From NCBI RefSeq assembly GCF_031885415.1, contig NZ_CP116871.1, forward strand, positions 248,001 through 312,000: 64,000 nt of DNA. Reading direction: 5' to 3'. Source of the stretch: Microbacterium forte (lineage in GTDB: Bacteria > Actinomycetota > Actinomycetes > Actinomycetales > Microbacteriaceae). Made by a program: the position numbers and the translations under genes. Shown here piece after piece: positions 7,774 to 15,895 of the stretch. Numbering within the stretch: the first letter of the stretch is position 1; each line of letters starts with the position of its first letter. Below the pieces are notes generated by a model that saw only the letters and a program-made list of their open reading frames with translations, was not told where the DNA came from and made no database searches.

Positions 7774-8187
7774 ATGGTCAAGGCCCCCACTGTCGGCCCC
7801 GGCAGTTTCACCATCGGCGCAGCTGACGCCCTCACGAATTTCTCGAGCCAGATGCGCGGCGGCAAGCTCGTCCCGAACGTCACCAAGGGCGACCCCATCG
7901 ACGTGCTCTCCGGCGAGCAGGCCCCCGGCGATCGCACCGAAGAGAACACGCTCGTCGTCACGCTCCAGTCCGACTTCGGCTACACCGGTTCGAACGCGGA
8001 ATGGCTCTGGGAGCACCGCGGCGAGCAACACCCGTTCGAGTACGTGCCGAACAGCACCCTGGAGCGGAAGATCAGCGGTGTCATCGTCGTGGAGCCGATC
8101 GAGATCGGCGGCGACGTGAAGACGAAGCCCAGCGCCGAGGTCACGTTCGACGTGATCGGCGATCCGATCTTCAGCGATATCGCCTGA
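7774..8187 (+). CDS. Probable major tail (tube) protein
   Basis: A 137-aa beta-rich protein starting at ATG 7774 with AGGA upstream. Segments such as NTLVVTLQSDFGYTGS and a final SAEVTFDVIGDPIFSDIA resemble short actinophage major tail proteins, which stack as hexamers to form the tail tube. The order here places it before the gp10-like protein and the tail chaperones. It is on the short side for this role, so a different tail protein remains possible. Confidence 0.6.
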   Translation: MVKAPTVGPGSFTIGAADALTNFSSQMRGGKLVPNVTKGDPIDVLSGEQAPGDRTEENTLVVTLQSDFGYTGSNAEWLWEHRGEQHPFEYVPNSTLERKISGVIVVEPIEIGGDVKTKPSAEVTFDVIGDPIFSDIA

Positions 8188-8188
8188 C

Positions 8189-8572
8189 ATGTCGTCGCCG
8201 GTCTACAAGGTCGAGGGCGGGCGCGAGCTGCGCCGCACCCTTCGGCAAGCCGGCGACGACTTGCAAGACCTCACCAAAGCCCACCGCGAGGCCGCCGAGA
8301 TCGCCGCCCGCGCATCAAGCGCCCTCGCACCGGTCAAGAGCGGCCGGCTGCGCGACACGATCCGCGCAGCCGGCACCAAGACCGCCGGCATCGTTCGTGC
8401 CGGCTTCGCCCGCGTTCCGTACGCAGCCGTCATCCATTGGGGGTGGGGCCGCCGGCACATCAAAGCCCAACCGTTCATCTCTCGAGGCGCACAGGACAGC
8501 GAAGGCAGCTGGATCCGCGTCTACGAGGACTACATCGAAACCACGATCCAGAAAGTCAAGGGAACAACATGA
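8189..8572 (+). CDS. HK97 gp10-like head-tail/tail completion protein
   Basis: The 127-aa product has the typical family core: LAPVKSGRLRDTIRA at about 48-62, then GFARVPYAAVIHWGWG and a terminal KAQPFIS. This pattern (VxTGxLRxS, YAxxxHxG, PFL) marks HK97 gp10/minor capsid or neck proteins that complete the tail or join it to the head. Its stop overlaps the next ATG as ATGA. Confidence 0.78.
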   Translation: MSSPVYKVEGGRELRRTLRQAGDDLQDLTKAHREAAEIAARASSALAPVKSGRLRDTIRAAGTKTAGIVRAGFARVPYAAVIHWGWGRRHIKAQPFISRGAQDSEGSWIRVYEDYIETTIQKVKGTT

Positions 8573-8922
8573 AGCGCATGACGCTCGCCGTCGAGCTGGA
8601 GCAGCCCGGCACCGACGACACCATCGAATACACCGTGGAGGGTGACAACCGCGACATGGTGAGGTTCGACCTCATCCGCGCACGCAAAGGATGGCCGGGC
8701 TCGTCCGATGCGCCGATCCTGTGGGCGACCGTCGTCGCGTACTTCGCCCTTCGCCGCTCTGGCGAGGTTCCGGAGTCCGAGACGGTCGAGCAGTTCATCG
8801 ATCGCGCGGTGCACGTGACGTACCTCAAGGATGGCGAGCCGGTCACCCCGGAGGACGCTCTCGCCGGCGAAAGCGGCGATGACGTGGACCCTTCCCAGCC
8901 GGGAGTCGCGCCCGGCTACTGA
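8569..8922 (+). CDS. Tail assembly chaperone, N-terminal (gpG-like) form
   Basis: A 117-aa protein translated from ATG 8569, directly before the tape measure gene. In siphophages this slot holds two chaperones that keep the tape measure soluble while the tube polymerises around it, the longer one made by ribosomal frameshift near the end of the first frame. The product contains VRFDLIRARKGWPG and a hydrophobic WATVVAYFALRRSG, and ends in an acidic, proline-rich tail (GDDVDPSQPGVAPGY). The identity is inferred mostly from position and from the coding-looking overlap frame downstream. Confidence 0.7.
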   Translation: MKRMTLAVELEQPGTDDTIEYTVEGDNRDMVRFDLIRARKGWPGSSDAPILWATVVAYFALRRSGEVPESETVEQFIDRAVHVTYLKDGEPVTPEDALAGESGDDVDPSQPGVAPGY

Positions 8923-9041
8923 TCGAAATCGCGATCGAGACCGGGCAGCAGATGCCCTACCTGCTCGACGCACCCGACGAGGTAATCGAGACATTCGTGA
9001 CGCTGCTCAACGAGCGCGCCGAGGCCAGGAAAGTGAGGTGA
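8883..9041 (+). CDS. Tail assembly chaperone C-terminal (gpT-like) extension, probable -1 frameshift
   Basis: The frame one base behind the preceding gene is open from 8883 to a TGA at 9039-9041 and reads LLIEIAIETG, then DAPDEVIETFVTLLNER, which looks like real acidic helical protein. It has no good start codon near its beginning, so it is best read as an extension reached by a -1 slip between 8883 and 8919. No textbook slippery heptamer is present; CCCTTCC at 8889-8895 is the nearest. An in-frame ATG at 8952 could give a very short separate product. The tape measure starts 4 bp later. Confidence 0.6.
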   Translation, partial: RGPFPAGSRARLLIEIAIETGQQMPYLLDAPDEVIETFVTLLNERAEARKVR

Positions 9042-9045
9042 CCTG

Positions 9046-10479
9046 ATGGCCGGCAAGAGTGCAGTTCTCGCCATCCGCATCATCGCGGACGGCAAGCAGG
9101 CGGGCCGCGAGTTCGCCGAGACGAACAAGCAGGTAGCGGCCTTTGACGACGGCATGGGCAAGGCCGCCGGCGGGGCGGCCATCCTCGCCGCCGGCATCGG
9201 CGCGCTCGCCTATCAGGCCGGCCAGAGTGCATCGAACCTCCAGCAAGCCACGGGCGCGATCGAGTCCGTCTACGGCACCCACGCCAACGAGGTCAAGAAG
9301 ATGGCCGACCAGGCGGCCGAGAACGTCGGGCTCGCCGAGTCGCAGTACATGGAGCTGTCATCCGTCATCGGCTCGCAGCTCAAGAACATGGGCGTACCCA
9401 TGAACGACCTCGCCGGCCAGACCGACGATCTCGTGTCTCTCGGCGCGGATCTCGCCGCGACGTTCGGCGGCTCGACCTCCGACGCCGTGTCGTCGCTCGC
9501 CTCGCTGCTGCGCGGTGAGCGCGACCCGATCGAGAAGTACGGCGTCTCGATCAAGCAGGCCGACGTGAACGCGCAGCTCGCCGCGATGGGCATGGCAGAC
9601 CTGGAGGGCGAAGCCGCGAAGGCCGCCGAGACTCAGGCCGTGCTCGCACTGCTCACCAAGCAGACCGCCGACGTGACAGGCCAGTTCGCTAAAGAGTCGG
9701 ACACCGCCGCCGGCTCGCAGCAGATCGCCAACGCGAAGTACGAAGACGCGATGGCCGTGCTCGGCGAACGTCTGCTCCCGATCATGGCCGAGTTCTCGAC
9801 CATGCTCGCCGACGTCGCCGGATGGGTGAGCGAGAACACCGAACTCGTGACCGGCATCGCCATCGTGCTCGGCACGTTCGCCGGCGCGATCCTCATCGCC
9901 AACGGCGCGATCTCGGCGTACCGCACCATCGCCGCGATCGCCACCGCGGCGCAGATCGCCTGGAACGTCGCGATGAGCGCGAACCCGCTCGGCCTCATCA
10001 TCCTGGCAATCGCCGCGGTCGTGGCCGCCATCGTCTTTCTCATCACCAACTGGGAAGAAGTCGGCCGCATCGCCGGCGAAGTGTGGGACAACATCGTGGC
10101 GGCGATCGACAACGCGATCGGCTGGATCAAGGACGCGATCGGCTGGATCGGCTCACTGTTCGGTGCAGCCGAGGACACCCCGCGCACGCACCGCGGCGGC
10201 GGCGGGAACGGCGGCGGCGGCCCCGAGATCGCGCCCGCCGTGATGGAGTTCTCCGCCCGATCGATCGCGCCGGCGTCGTCCAGCGAAAGCGCCGGCGGCT
10301 TCAGCTCGTGGTCGACCAGCTCGGCCCCAACGATCCGCGAGGGCGACACGAACGTCACGATTCAGGGTGCGATCGACGTGGAGGGCACCGGCCGCACCAT
10401 CGAGAAGGTACTGAACAAGCGTGCAGAGCGCACCGGCCGCACGCCCGCATTCGCCGGCGGTGATACCGCATGGCGCTGA
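9046..10479 (+). CDS. Tail tape measure protein
   Basis: A 477-aa protein that sets tail length. It has an N-terminal helical region with Gly/Ala-rich TGAIESVYGTHA, long amphipathic helices, a hydrophobic region about 260-330 (VTGIAIVLGTFAGAILI, then LGLIILAIAAVVAAIVFLI) able to cross a membrane, a Gly-rich hinge (GGGGNGGGG) and a beta-type C-terminus. By the usual 1.5 Angstrom per residue rule it would give a tail of about 70 nm, short for a siphophage. GTGACCTG and ATG 9046 follow the chaperones closely, and the stop overlaps the next gene by 10 bp. Confidence 0.9.
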   Translation: MAGKSAVLAIRIIADGKQAGREFAETNKQVAAFDDGMGKAAGGAAILAAGIGALAYQAGQSASNLQQATGAIESVYGTHANEVKKMADQAAENVGLAESQYMELSSVIGSQLKNMGVPMNDLAGQTDDLVSLGADLAATFGGSTSDAVSSLASLLRGERDPIEKYGVSIKQADVNAQLAAMGMADLEGEAAKAAETQAVLALLTKQTADVTGQFAKESDTAAGSQQIANAKYEDAMAVLGERLLPIMAEFSTMLADVAGWVSENTELVTGIAIVLGTFAGAILIANGAISAYRTIAAIATAAQIAWNVAMSANPLGLIILAIAAVVAAIVFLITNWEEVGRIAGEVWDNIVAAIDNAIGWIKDAIGWIGSLFGAAEDTPRTHRGGGGNGGGGPEIAPAVMEFSARSIAPASSSESAGGFSSWSTSSAPTIREGDTNVTIQGAIDVEGTGRTIEKVLNKRAERTGRTPAFAGGDTAWR

Positions 10480-12284
10480 CGGATGCCCCCACGGTCACGC
10501 TCGACGGCGTGCAGCTCGCGTCTTCGTGGTCGCTCTCGCAGCGCATCGCGCTCGGCGGCCTCGCGATCACGTGGGGCCGGCAGAACCACCTACAGCCCGC
10601 CGAGCCCGCATCACTCAAGCTCGAAGTGCTCGACACCGACGGCCAGATCGCATCGTCTGCCGGCCTGATCGGCAAGCGCGTCACCGTCGTACGCGCAGAC
10701 GGCCGAACGATCTACCGCGGCCGCGTGGACGACTTCGAGATCGATCACGTCGAGATGAACGATCCAAAGCTGAACGTCAAGCGCCGCGTGTGGCGGCTCA
10801 TGCTCATCTGCTTCGACACCATCGCCGACCTCGCGAAGATTCACCCGCGCGGCCCCGGTAACGAGGCCGTCGGCGTGAACGTGCTCGGCCCGGACTATTG
10901 GTTCATCGAGCGCCCCGCGAACCGCATCGCCGCGCTGCTCGCCGCCGGCGTCCCCGTCCCCTCGATCGAGTGGGCCGACCCCTACCCGGTCACCGAGGGA
11001 TCGCCCGGCCTCGCCCGCTGGCGCACATCGTCGGACAACTTCAGCGCGCTTAACCACGTCGAGGGGATCTACAACGCGCACCCGCTCGCCTACGTCCGCC
11101 ACGACCCGCACACGAACGGCCTGACGATCGGCCGGCCGGCGGCGACCGCCGGCGTGGAACTCACGTGGGACGGCGACACGCTCGACGTCGCCCTCGCCGA
11201 TGGCGCGACGGTTCCCGCTCGCATCGTCGCGATGCCGGAAGGCTACAAGGCGCGCACCGGCGCAGCCGATGCCATCGACGTCGTGCAGATCATCAGCCCC
11301 AGCCCCACCGACGCGGGCAAGAACGACCCGCTCAGCAGTGTCGACGCGACGACCGAGGCGCACACCGATCGCTACAACTTCATGGCGTCAGGACGCCGCG
11401 AGCACCGCGTGATGAACGAGATCCTGACCACGCTCGCCCCGGAGGTTTCCGAGTCGTTTTCATGGCCGTTCCCGCTCGCCTACGTCACGAGCGAGTACGG
11501 CTACCGCGCGTCAGGATTCCACGAGGGCATCGACCTCTCAGGCGGCCCCGCCTCGAGTGGCGAGCCCATCCCGTCCGCCGGGGCCGGCACCGTCGTCACG
11601 TCCGTCACGCTCCACGAGGGATGGGGCAATTACGTCGTGGTCGACCACGGCACCGACGCCGATGGCAACAACCTTCGGACGCTCTACGCGCACATGATCG
11701 AACCCGGCGTGCCCGTCGGCACCGTGGTCGACCGCGGCGACACGCTCGGCCGCGTCGGCAACACCGGCAACAGCTACGGCGCACACCTGCACTTCGAGAC
11801 GTGGGTGAACGGCGCGCACATCAACCCCCGGATCTTCATGGATAAGTATTCGACCGGCGCACCCGCGCCCGTCGAAGGGGGAGTGTGGCAGCGCCGCGCA
11901 GCAGACGACACCGCCGCGACCCTCAACCAGCTCAACGGCAAGGTGAACCTGCCTCGTATCCGGATCGATTGGCGACACTTCGACTACCCGCCGGCGATCG
12001 ATGCGGCCTTCATCGACGGCACGTCTCACGGCTTGCCTCTCTATTTCCCCGGCAGCGTTTTCGCCCCGGTCTACGAGGCCGCCACCGAGCACGAGATCAT
12101 CGGCGGCACTCTCGTCTATTTCAAGGGCTGGACGCTCGACGCGACCCTCGCCCCCGCCATCCGCACCCGCGCCGGCATCACCATCAACCAGCTCGTCACG
12201 ATCGACGCGCCCCTCATCTCCGACTTCGACGACGACATGCTCATCGCCGATCTCGGGAACGTCACGAAAGGAGTGACCGCCTGA
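10470..12284 (+). CDS. Tail protein with M23 (lysostaphin-type) peptidase domain
   Basis: The 604-aa product starts at ATG 10470. Residues 1 to about 320 are a beta-rich tail-tip-like domain, and residues about 335-455 form a zinc endopeptidase of family M23: H351 and D355 in FHEGIDLSG, H408 in LYAHM, and H439/H441 in GAHLHFE. All expected zinc and catalytic residues are present, so it should cut peptidoglycan cross-links during DNA injection. The last 150 residues are a further beta-rich domain. It follows the tape measure, the usual place for distal tail and tail-lysin proteins. Confidence 0.88.
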   Translation: MALTDAPTVTLDGVQLASSWSLSQRIALGGLAITWGRQNHLQPAEPASLKLEVLDTDGQIASSAGLIGKRVTVVRADGRTIYRGRVDDFEIDHVEMNDPKLNVKRRVWRLMLICFDTIADLAKIHPRGPGNEAVGVNVLGPDYWFIERPANRIAALLAAGVPVPSIEWADPYPVTEGSPGLARWRTSSDNFSALNHVEGIYNAHPLAYVRHDPHTNGLTIGRPAATAGVELTWDGDTLDVALADGATVPARIVAMPEGYKARTGAADAIDVVQIISPSPTDAGKNDPLSSVDATTEAHTDRYNFMASGRREHRVMNEILTTLAPEVSESFSWPFPLAYVTSEYGYRASGFHEGIDLSGGPASSGEPIPSAGAGTVVTSVTLHEGWGNYVVVDHGTDADGNNLRTLYAHMIEPGVPVGTVVDRGDTLGRVGNTGNSYGAHLHFETWVNGAHINPRIFMDKYSTGAPAPVEGGVWQRRAADDTAATLNQLNGKVNLPRIRIDWRHFDYPPAIDAAFIDGTSHGLPLYFPGSVFAPVYEAATEHEIIGGTLVYFKGWTLDATLAPAIRTRAGITINQLVTIDAPLISDFDDDMLIADLGNVTKGVTA

Positions 12285-12661
12285 TGGCTGGAGTCACCCC
12301 CAACAACATCCGTTACCCGGACGGCGCGAGCAAGGCGAAGAATCTCGGCCCCGAGCTGCAGCAGATGGCCGAGGACATTGACCGGTTCATCGATGAGCAA
12401 CTCGACCCCACAGGCCCGCTCAAAGACGTGGTCGAGGACATTGTCGAAGACTTCGTGCCAGGCGCGGTTGAGGACGCGCTCGACGCAACTGTCATCCGAC
12501 TCGTCAAGTGCGTGCACCTTGAAGCCGGGAAATGGGTGTGGGACGGCCCCGCAGCGCCCGCCGCGACTCACTACCTCATCCCCGACGAGAACGCCGCTCT
12601 CGTCGCCCGCGCAACACCATTCCCGACCCCATCGGCGTCCGCGCCGGAACTCATCTGGTAG
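12284..12661 (+). CDS. Small tail/tip-associated protein (125 aa)
   Basis: I do not recognise a specific family. It begins MAGVTPNNIRYPDGASKAKN, a form common at the start of small phage tail proteins, then a helical acidic middle (QQMAEDIDRFIDEQLD, DVVEDIVEDFVPGAVEDAL) that may form a coiled coil, and a short beta-like C-terminus. ATG 12284 shares its first base with the previous stop. Position in the tail-tip block suggests a structural component of the baseplate or fibre. Confidence 0.55.
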   Translation: MAGVTPNNIRYPDGASKAKNLGPELQQMAEDIDRFIDEQLDPTGPLKDVVEDIVEDFVPGAVEDALDATVIRLVKCVHLEAGKWVWDGPAAPAATHYLIPDENAALVARATPFPTPSASAPELIW

Positions 12662-12673
12662 GAGACCAGCGAC

Positions 12674-13174
12674 ATGGCTGAGAAGAACAAGACCCTCGTA
12701 ACCCGCGCTGAGATCGACAGCAACGTCAACACCGGCGTGGGCCGTGCGCAGCTCCTTTTCGACGGGCAGGCATCCGATGCCGCGTCGTTCACCGGCGTCC
12801 GGGATATCACCGGACTGATCACTCCCGGGCGCATCGCGTCGGGCCGGCTGCTCATGATGCGCGAGGGGTCCGATGTTGACTGGATCTTCGACAAGATCGT
12901 TCTTCCTCCCGAGGCCGCGGGGCTCTCCTGGCAGCTTTTCTCGCGAACGGATCTTGCACCGTTCCGCCCCTTCTACACGACGACTCATGACTACCGGATC
13001 AACACCGGCGGCAACATCGTTCGTCTGTCAGTGAATGACTCTGTGGCCGTCTTCGTGCAGTTCGCCATTGCCGGCCTGCCGATCAGCACCGTCCTGCAGA
13101 GCAAGACGCGTGCGGGCTGGCCGGCGGCACTCCCCGGCGTGGCGGATGGTCAGCCTGTGGTGATCGTCCCGTGA
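12674..13174 (+). CDS. Minor tail protein, function unknown (166 aa)
   Basis: A beta-rich, soluble protein with no motif that I recognise. It contains GRIASGRLLMMREGSDVDW and aromatic/threonine strands typical of phage fibre or receptor-contact proteins. The ATG at 12674 has GGAG upstream at 12661. Its stop overlaps the next gene's GTG, so the two are probably co-translated. The role is inferred only from its place between tail proteins. Confidence 0.55.
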   Translation: MAEKNKTLVTRAEIDSNVNTGVGRAQLLFDGQASDAASFTGVRDITGLITPGRIASGRLLMMREGSDVDWIFDKIVLPPEAAGLSWQLFSRTDLAPFRPFYTTTHDYRINTGGNIVRLSVNDSVAVFVQFAIAGLPISTVLQSKTRAGWPAALPGVADGQPVVIVP

Positions 13175-14283
13175 CTTACTTCCTTACCCTCACCGATGCG
13201 CTTGCGCTCGACGAGACGGGCCGCCGGGCGATCGCGAAAGACTTCGTGTCGCGCACTGAGGTATCCCGCCCCGGTGTCACCGCGACGTTCAAAGCGCCGG
13301 TGTTCAACGCCGAGAGCCCCGCGCTGCTCACCATTCGCCAGAAGGTGATGCGCGCCATGCTCGGACGCGACACGTGCTCGCTGCTCGTCACCGCCGATTC
13401 CAAGTCTTCCGAGTACCTGGGAACGGTCGTGTCATGGCCGACGCAACTGCGCCGGCTGCTCGACGCGCTCGAAGGTTTCGTTCAGGCCGACAACGGCGTG
13501 ATGGACGCTCGATGGACGTCCGCCGGCATGTCGCCGAGCCCGACGACCTCGATCGGTCTCCAGCCGACGACCGCCGGCTCGACCGCCACCAAGTCGGTCA
13601 CGTTCACGGGCACCGTCACCGCATCCGGCGCCAAGCTGCTCGCGCGCATTCCCGGCGGCGGCGCGGCCACACTCACGATCAACGGCACATCACAGGCAAT
13701 CACGATCCCCGCGGTATCCGGTTTCCATGCCATCGATCTCGCCGGCATCGCACCAGGGCCGCTGACGGTCACGATCGCAGCGACAGCCGATCTCTACGTC
13801 GCCGGCATCCGTCTCTCGTACTCCACGCCGGGACTCATCATCAGCAACCCCGCGCGCCCGTCGTCCGCGGCGTCGGACTGGTCGCCAGGAGGCAGCACGG
13901 GGCGATGGTCTACCATCGTCGCCGGCCCCGCCACTGATCCCGATTTCGTCATCAGCGCGCTCGGCACCAACGAGATAACCAACCTATTCGCCATCACGAC
14001 CTACTACGACGCTCTCGCGGCCCGAGGCGTCCCCGTCATCATCGTGAACCCCGGCGGACTGGGAGGCGCACGCACGCGCGTCGAGGCAGAGGCGCTATCC
14101 GCTCATCTGTACTCGATCGCCCAGGCGCGCGACTGGCCGCTGATCGACTTCGAGGCGGTGATCGGCACCTACGACCAAGCGCTCGCACACCTGCTCATGC
14201 TCGACACGCTGCACGAGAACAGCCGTGCCGCGCTGCTCGAAGCTCTCGCCGTCTACGCGCTCATCTTTGGAGGTCTGACGTGA
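13171..14283 (+). CDS. Minor tail protein with SGNH/GDSL-type esterase domain
   Basis: From GTG 13171 the 370-aa protein shows the SGNH hydrolase blocks: a nucleophile block VTADSKSSEYLG with Ser77 (ADS instead of the usual GDS), block III GTNE at 265-268 (Asn267), and block V DTLHEN with Asp345 and His348. A beta-sandwich of about 85 residues (140-215) is inserted between blocks I and III. Phage tail proteins of this type remove acyl groups from surface glycans so the phage can reach its receptor. Substrate is unknown. The stop overlaps the endolysin start as GTGA. Confidence 0.75.
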   Translation: MTYFLTLTDALALDETGRRAIAKDFVSRTEVSRPGVTATFKAPVFNAESPALLTIRQKVMRAMLGRDTCSLLVTADSKSSEYLGTVVSWPTQLRRLLDALEGFVQADNGVMDARWTSAGMSPSPTTSIGLQPTTAGSTATKSVTFTGTVTASGAKLLARIPGGGAATLTINGTSQAITIPAVSGFHAIDLAGIAPGPLTVTIAATADLYVAGIRLSYSTPGLIISNPARPSSAASDWSPGGSTGRWSTIVAGPATDPDFVISALGTNEITNLFAITTYYDALAARGVPVIIVNPGGLGGARTRVEAEALSAHLYSIAQARDWPLIDFEAVIGTYDQALAHLLMLDTLHENSRAALLEALAVYALIFGGLT

Positions 14284-14990
14284 CCACTCAAGTTGATCTT
14301 GGCCACGGGCGTGGCTGGGCGTCTCCCGCGGCGGCAGCATCCATCCTCCGCATCGATCGCCAGCTCGGTCGCCTCGCCGACATCAACGAGGCCGGCAGAT
14401 CGCCCGAGAAGGCCAACGAGAACCGCCGCAAGTGGCTCGCCTACGAGCGCTACCTCAACGGCGGCCCGTGGGCGCCCAAAGCGCCGTTCGCGCTCGGCGC
14501 TGAGGACTCCGTGCACTGCTCAGGCGACGCCGCCGACTCTGACGACTGGTACGACCCCGCAGCCGCCGCCGTATGGCGAGCCAACGGATGGCGACAGACC
14601 GCGCTCTACCCCCACAACCTCGCCAAGCACGAGCCCTGGCACGGCGAGTACTTCCCCCATCTCGACACGCGCCGATTCGACCCCGCGCCGGCAGGCGGCG
14701 CTCTCACGACAGAACAGGATGAACTCACCATGACCTCACCCATCTGGAACGTCGTCGCCAAGATCGGCGACGCACCCGAGAGCGGCACCCTCTACTACGG
14801 CACCGAGAGCGGCAAGATCGAGAAGCTCACCGGCTACTCGCGCGCTCTCGTCTCCGTCGCATTCTTCGGCGCACAGCCAGCCGCCAACGGCACGATCCCC
14901 GACCTCATCCCGACCATCGCCGACCGTGGCGGCGACTGGACTCGTGTCCAGGCACTGCACAAGGCGATCAAGGGCCGGCCACGTGAGTGA
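14280..14990 (+). CDS. Endolysin, M15-type peptidase
   Basis: The 236-aa product has the zinc motifs of VanY/M15 D,D- or L,D-peptidases: SVHCSGDAAD (H79, D86) and HEPWHGEY (E118, H121). It should cleave stem peptides or cross-bridges of host peptidoglycan at the end of the lytic cycle. Residues about 150-236, starting after a Glu/Asp-rich linker, have a separate compact pattern (SPIWNVVAKIGDAPESGTLY) and may bind the cell wall. GTG 14280 has GGAGG 6 nt upstream. Two membrane proteins follow, as expected for a lysis cassette. Confidence 0.82.
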   Translation: MTTQVDLGHGRGWASPAAAASILRIDRQLGRLADINEAGRSPEKANENRRKWLAYERYLNGGPWAPKAPFALGAEDSVHCSGDAADSDDWYDPAAAAVWRANGWRQTALYPHNLAKHEPWHGEYFPHLDTRRFDPAPAGGALTTEQDELTMTSPIWNVVAKIGDAPESGTLYYGTESGKIEKLTGYSRALVSVAFFGAQPAANGTIPDLIPTIADRGGDWTRVQALHKAIKGRPRE

Positions 14991-15342
14991 TGCCGTCATG
15001 GTCGCCTGCATCACCGGCGTGCAGGCGATCACCCTCGCCGTCCTCGGCATCCTCGCCAAGCGCGTCGGCAACGTCCGCCGCGAGACGACAGCCGTCCGCC
15101 GAGACACCGCGGCCACGCGTGAGCAGGTTGTGAACCACCACGACACCAACATGCGCGAAGAGAACGACAGCCGCCATTCAGAAACGCGCGGATGGTTCAA
15201 CGACCTCCGCCGCGATATCGGCGGCATCCGAGAGGACGTTCGCGGACTTCGCACCGATCACCGCGCCCTGACCCGCGACCACCGAGCACTGACCGCCCGA
15301 GTAGACACCATCCAGAAGAAAGGCCATACCGATGATGAGTGA
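14983..15342 (+). CDS. Membrane protein with one span and coiled coil (DUF2746-like, holin candidate)
   Basis: From GTG 14983 the 119-aa product has one transmembrane segment (VMVACITGVQAITLAVLGILA, residues about 5-25, an outward N-terminus) followed by a long charged helical tail with repeated RRDT and RDHRAL segments likely to form a coiled coil. This layout matches small lysis-cassette proteins of actinophages such as DUF2746, but I cannot confirm the family. It overlaps the endolysin by 8 bp and the next holin-like gene by 11 bp. Confidence 0.6.
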   Translation: MSDAVMVACITGVQAITLAVLGILAKRVGNVRRETTAVRRDTAATREQVVNHHDTNMREENDSRHSETRGWFNDLRRDIGGIREDVRGLRTDHRALTRDHRALTARVDTIQKKGHTDDE

Positions 15343-15619
15343 GACAGCCCCCACCCGAGCCGCGCGCCGAGCCGCAGCGCGCGCCGCCATCGAGACGGAC
15401 GAGTACCGTCCTACCGTGCCGGTCAACGTGCGTGACGCGGTGTACTGGGCGACGCTAGGAACCGCCGCCGCATCCGCGCTCGCATCAGGCGTCGCCGGCA
15501 TCTGGTTTCCCGAGATCGCCGGCCAGGTGCTCGCGACCGGCGGCGTCGCCACGACCGTCATGGGCATCATCGGCGGCGGCGTCGGTGTCGTCTACCGTCC
15601 GGGCTCGCTCGCACGCTGA
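15332..15619 (+). CDS. Holin (two transmembrane segments)
   Basis: A 95-aa protein with a basic N-terminus (RAARRAAARAAIE), then two hydrophobic segments separated by a short turn: about 37-56 (VYWATLGTAAASALASGVAG) and about 64-87 (VLATGGVATTVMGIIGGGVG). This size and topology are typical of phage holins, which open the inner membrane and time lysis. AAAGG lies upstream of the double ATG at 15332/15335; either may be used. It follows the endolysin directly. Confidence 0.68.
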   Translation: MMSETAPTRAARRAAARAAIETDEYRPTVPVNVRDAVYWATLGTAAASALASGVAGIWFPEIAGQVLATGGVATTVMGIIGGGVGVVYRPGSLAR

Positions 15620-15640
15620 CGACGGCATAGACTCCCTCGC

Positions 15641-15895
15641 ATGGGAGAAACGAAGTCGCTGCTTGCTCAGGTGATCGCCATGCGCGACGATCAGACGATG
15701 GATCCCGATTTGCGCCCGTGGGCGGCGATCGAGTTGCTTGCGCAGCGGCTGGACGAGCTGAGTCCCGATCAGTTCGAGGAACTGATCGGGACTCGCACGG
15801 TCGATAAGACCGGCCCCGGCAAGGTCGAGATCTGGTGGGGTAAGCCGCCGGCGACGACGACCCCTAAGCCGCCAGCGACGAAGGCGGCCGGATGA
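15641..15895 (+). CDS. Hypothetical phage protein (84 aa)
   Basis: A small acidic helical protein (LLAQVIAMRDDQTMDPDL, then WAAIELLAQRLDELSPDQFEEL) with a proline/threonine-rich tail. I do not recognise a family. It lies 21 bp after the holin gene and its last 32 bp overlap the convergent integrase gene, so it is the last rightward gene of the prophage. Similar small genes at the end of lysis cassettes are usually uncharacterised. Confidence 0.5.
   Translation: MGETKSLLAQVIAMRDDQTMDPDLRPWAAIELLAQRLDELSPDQFEELIGTRTVDKTGPGKVEIWWGKPPATTTPKPPATKAAG

Noticed and set aside
8831..9046. Plus-strand frame +1 across the tail chaperone end
   Set aside because: It is Arg/Ala-rich shadow sequence and lacks the acidic helical character seen in the -1 frame.
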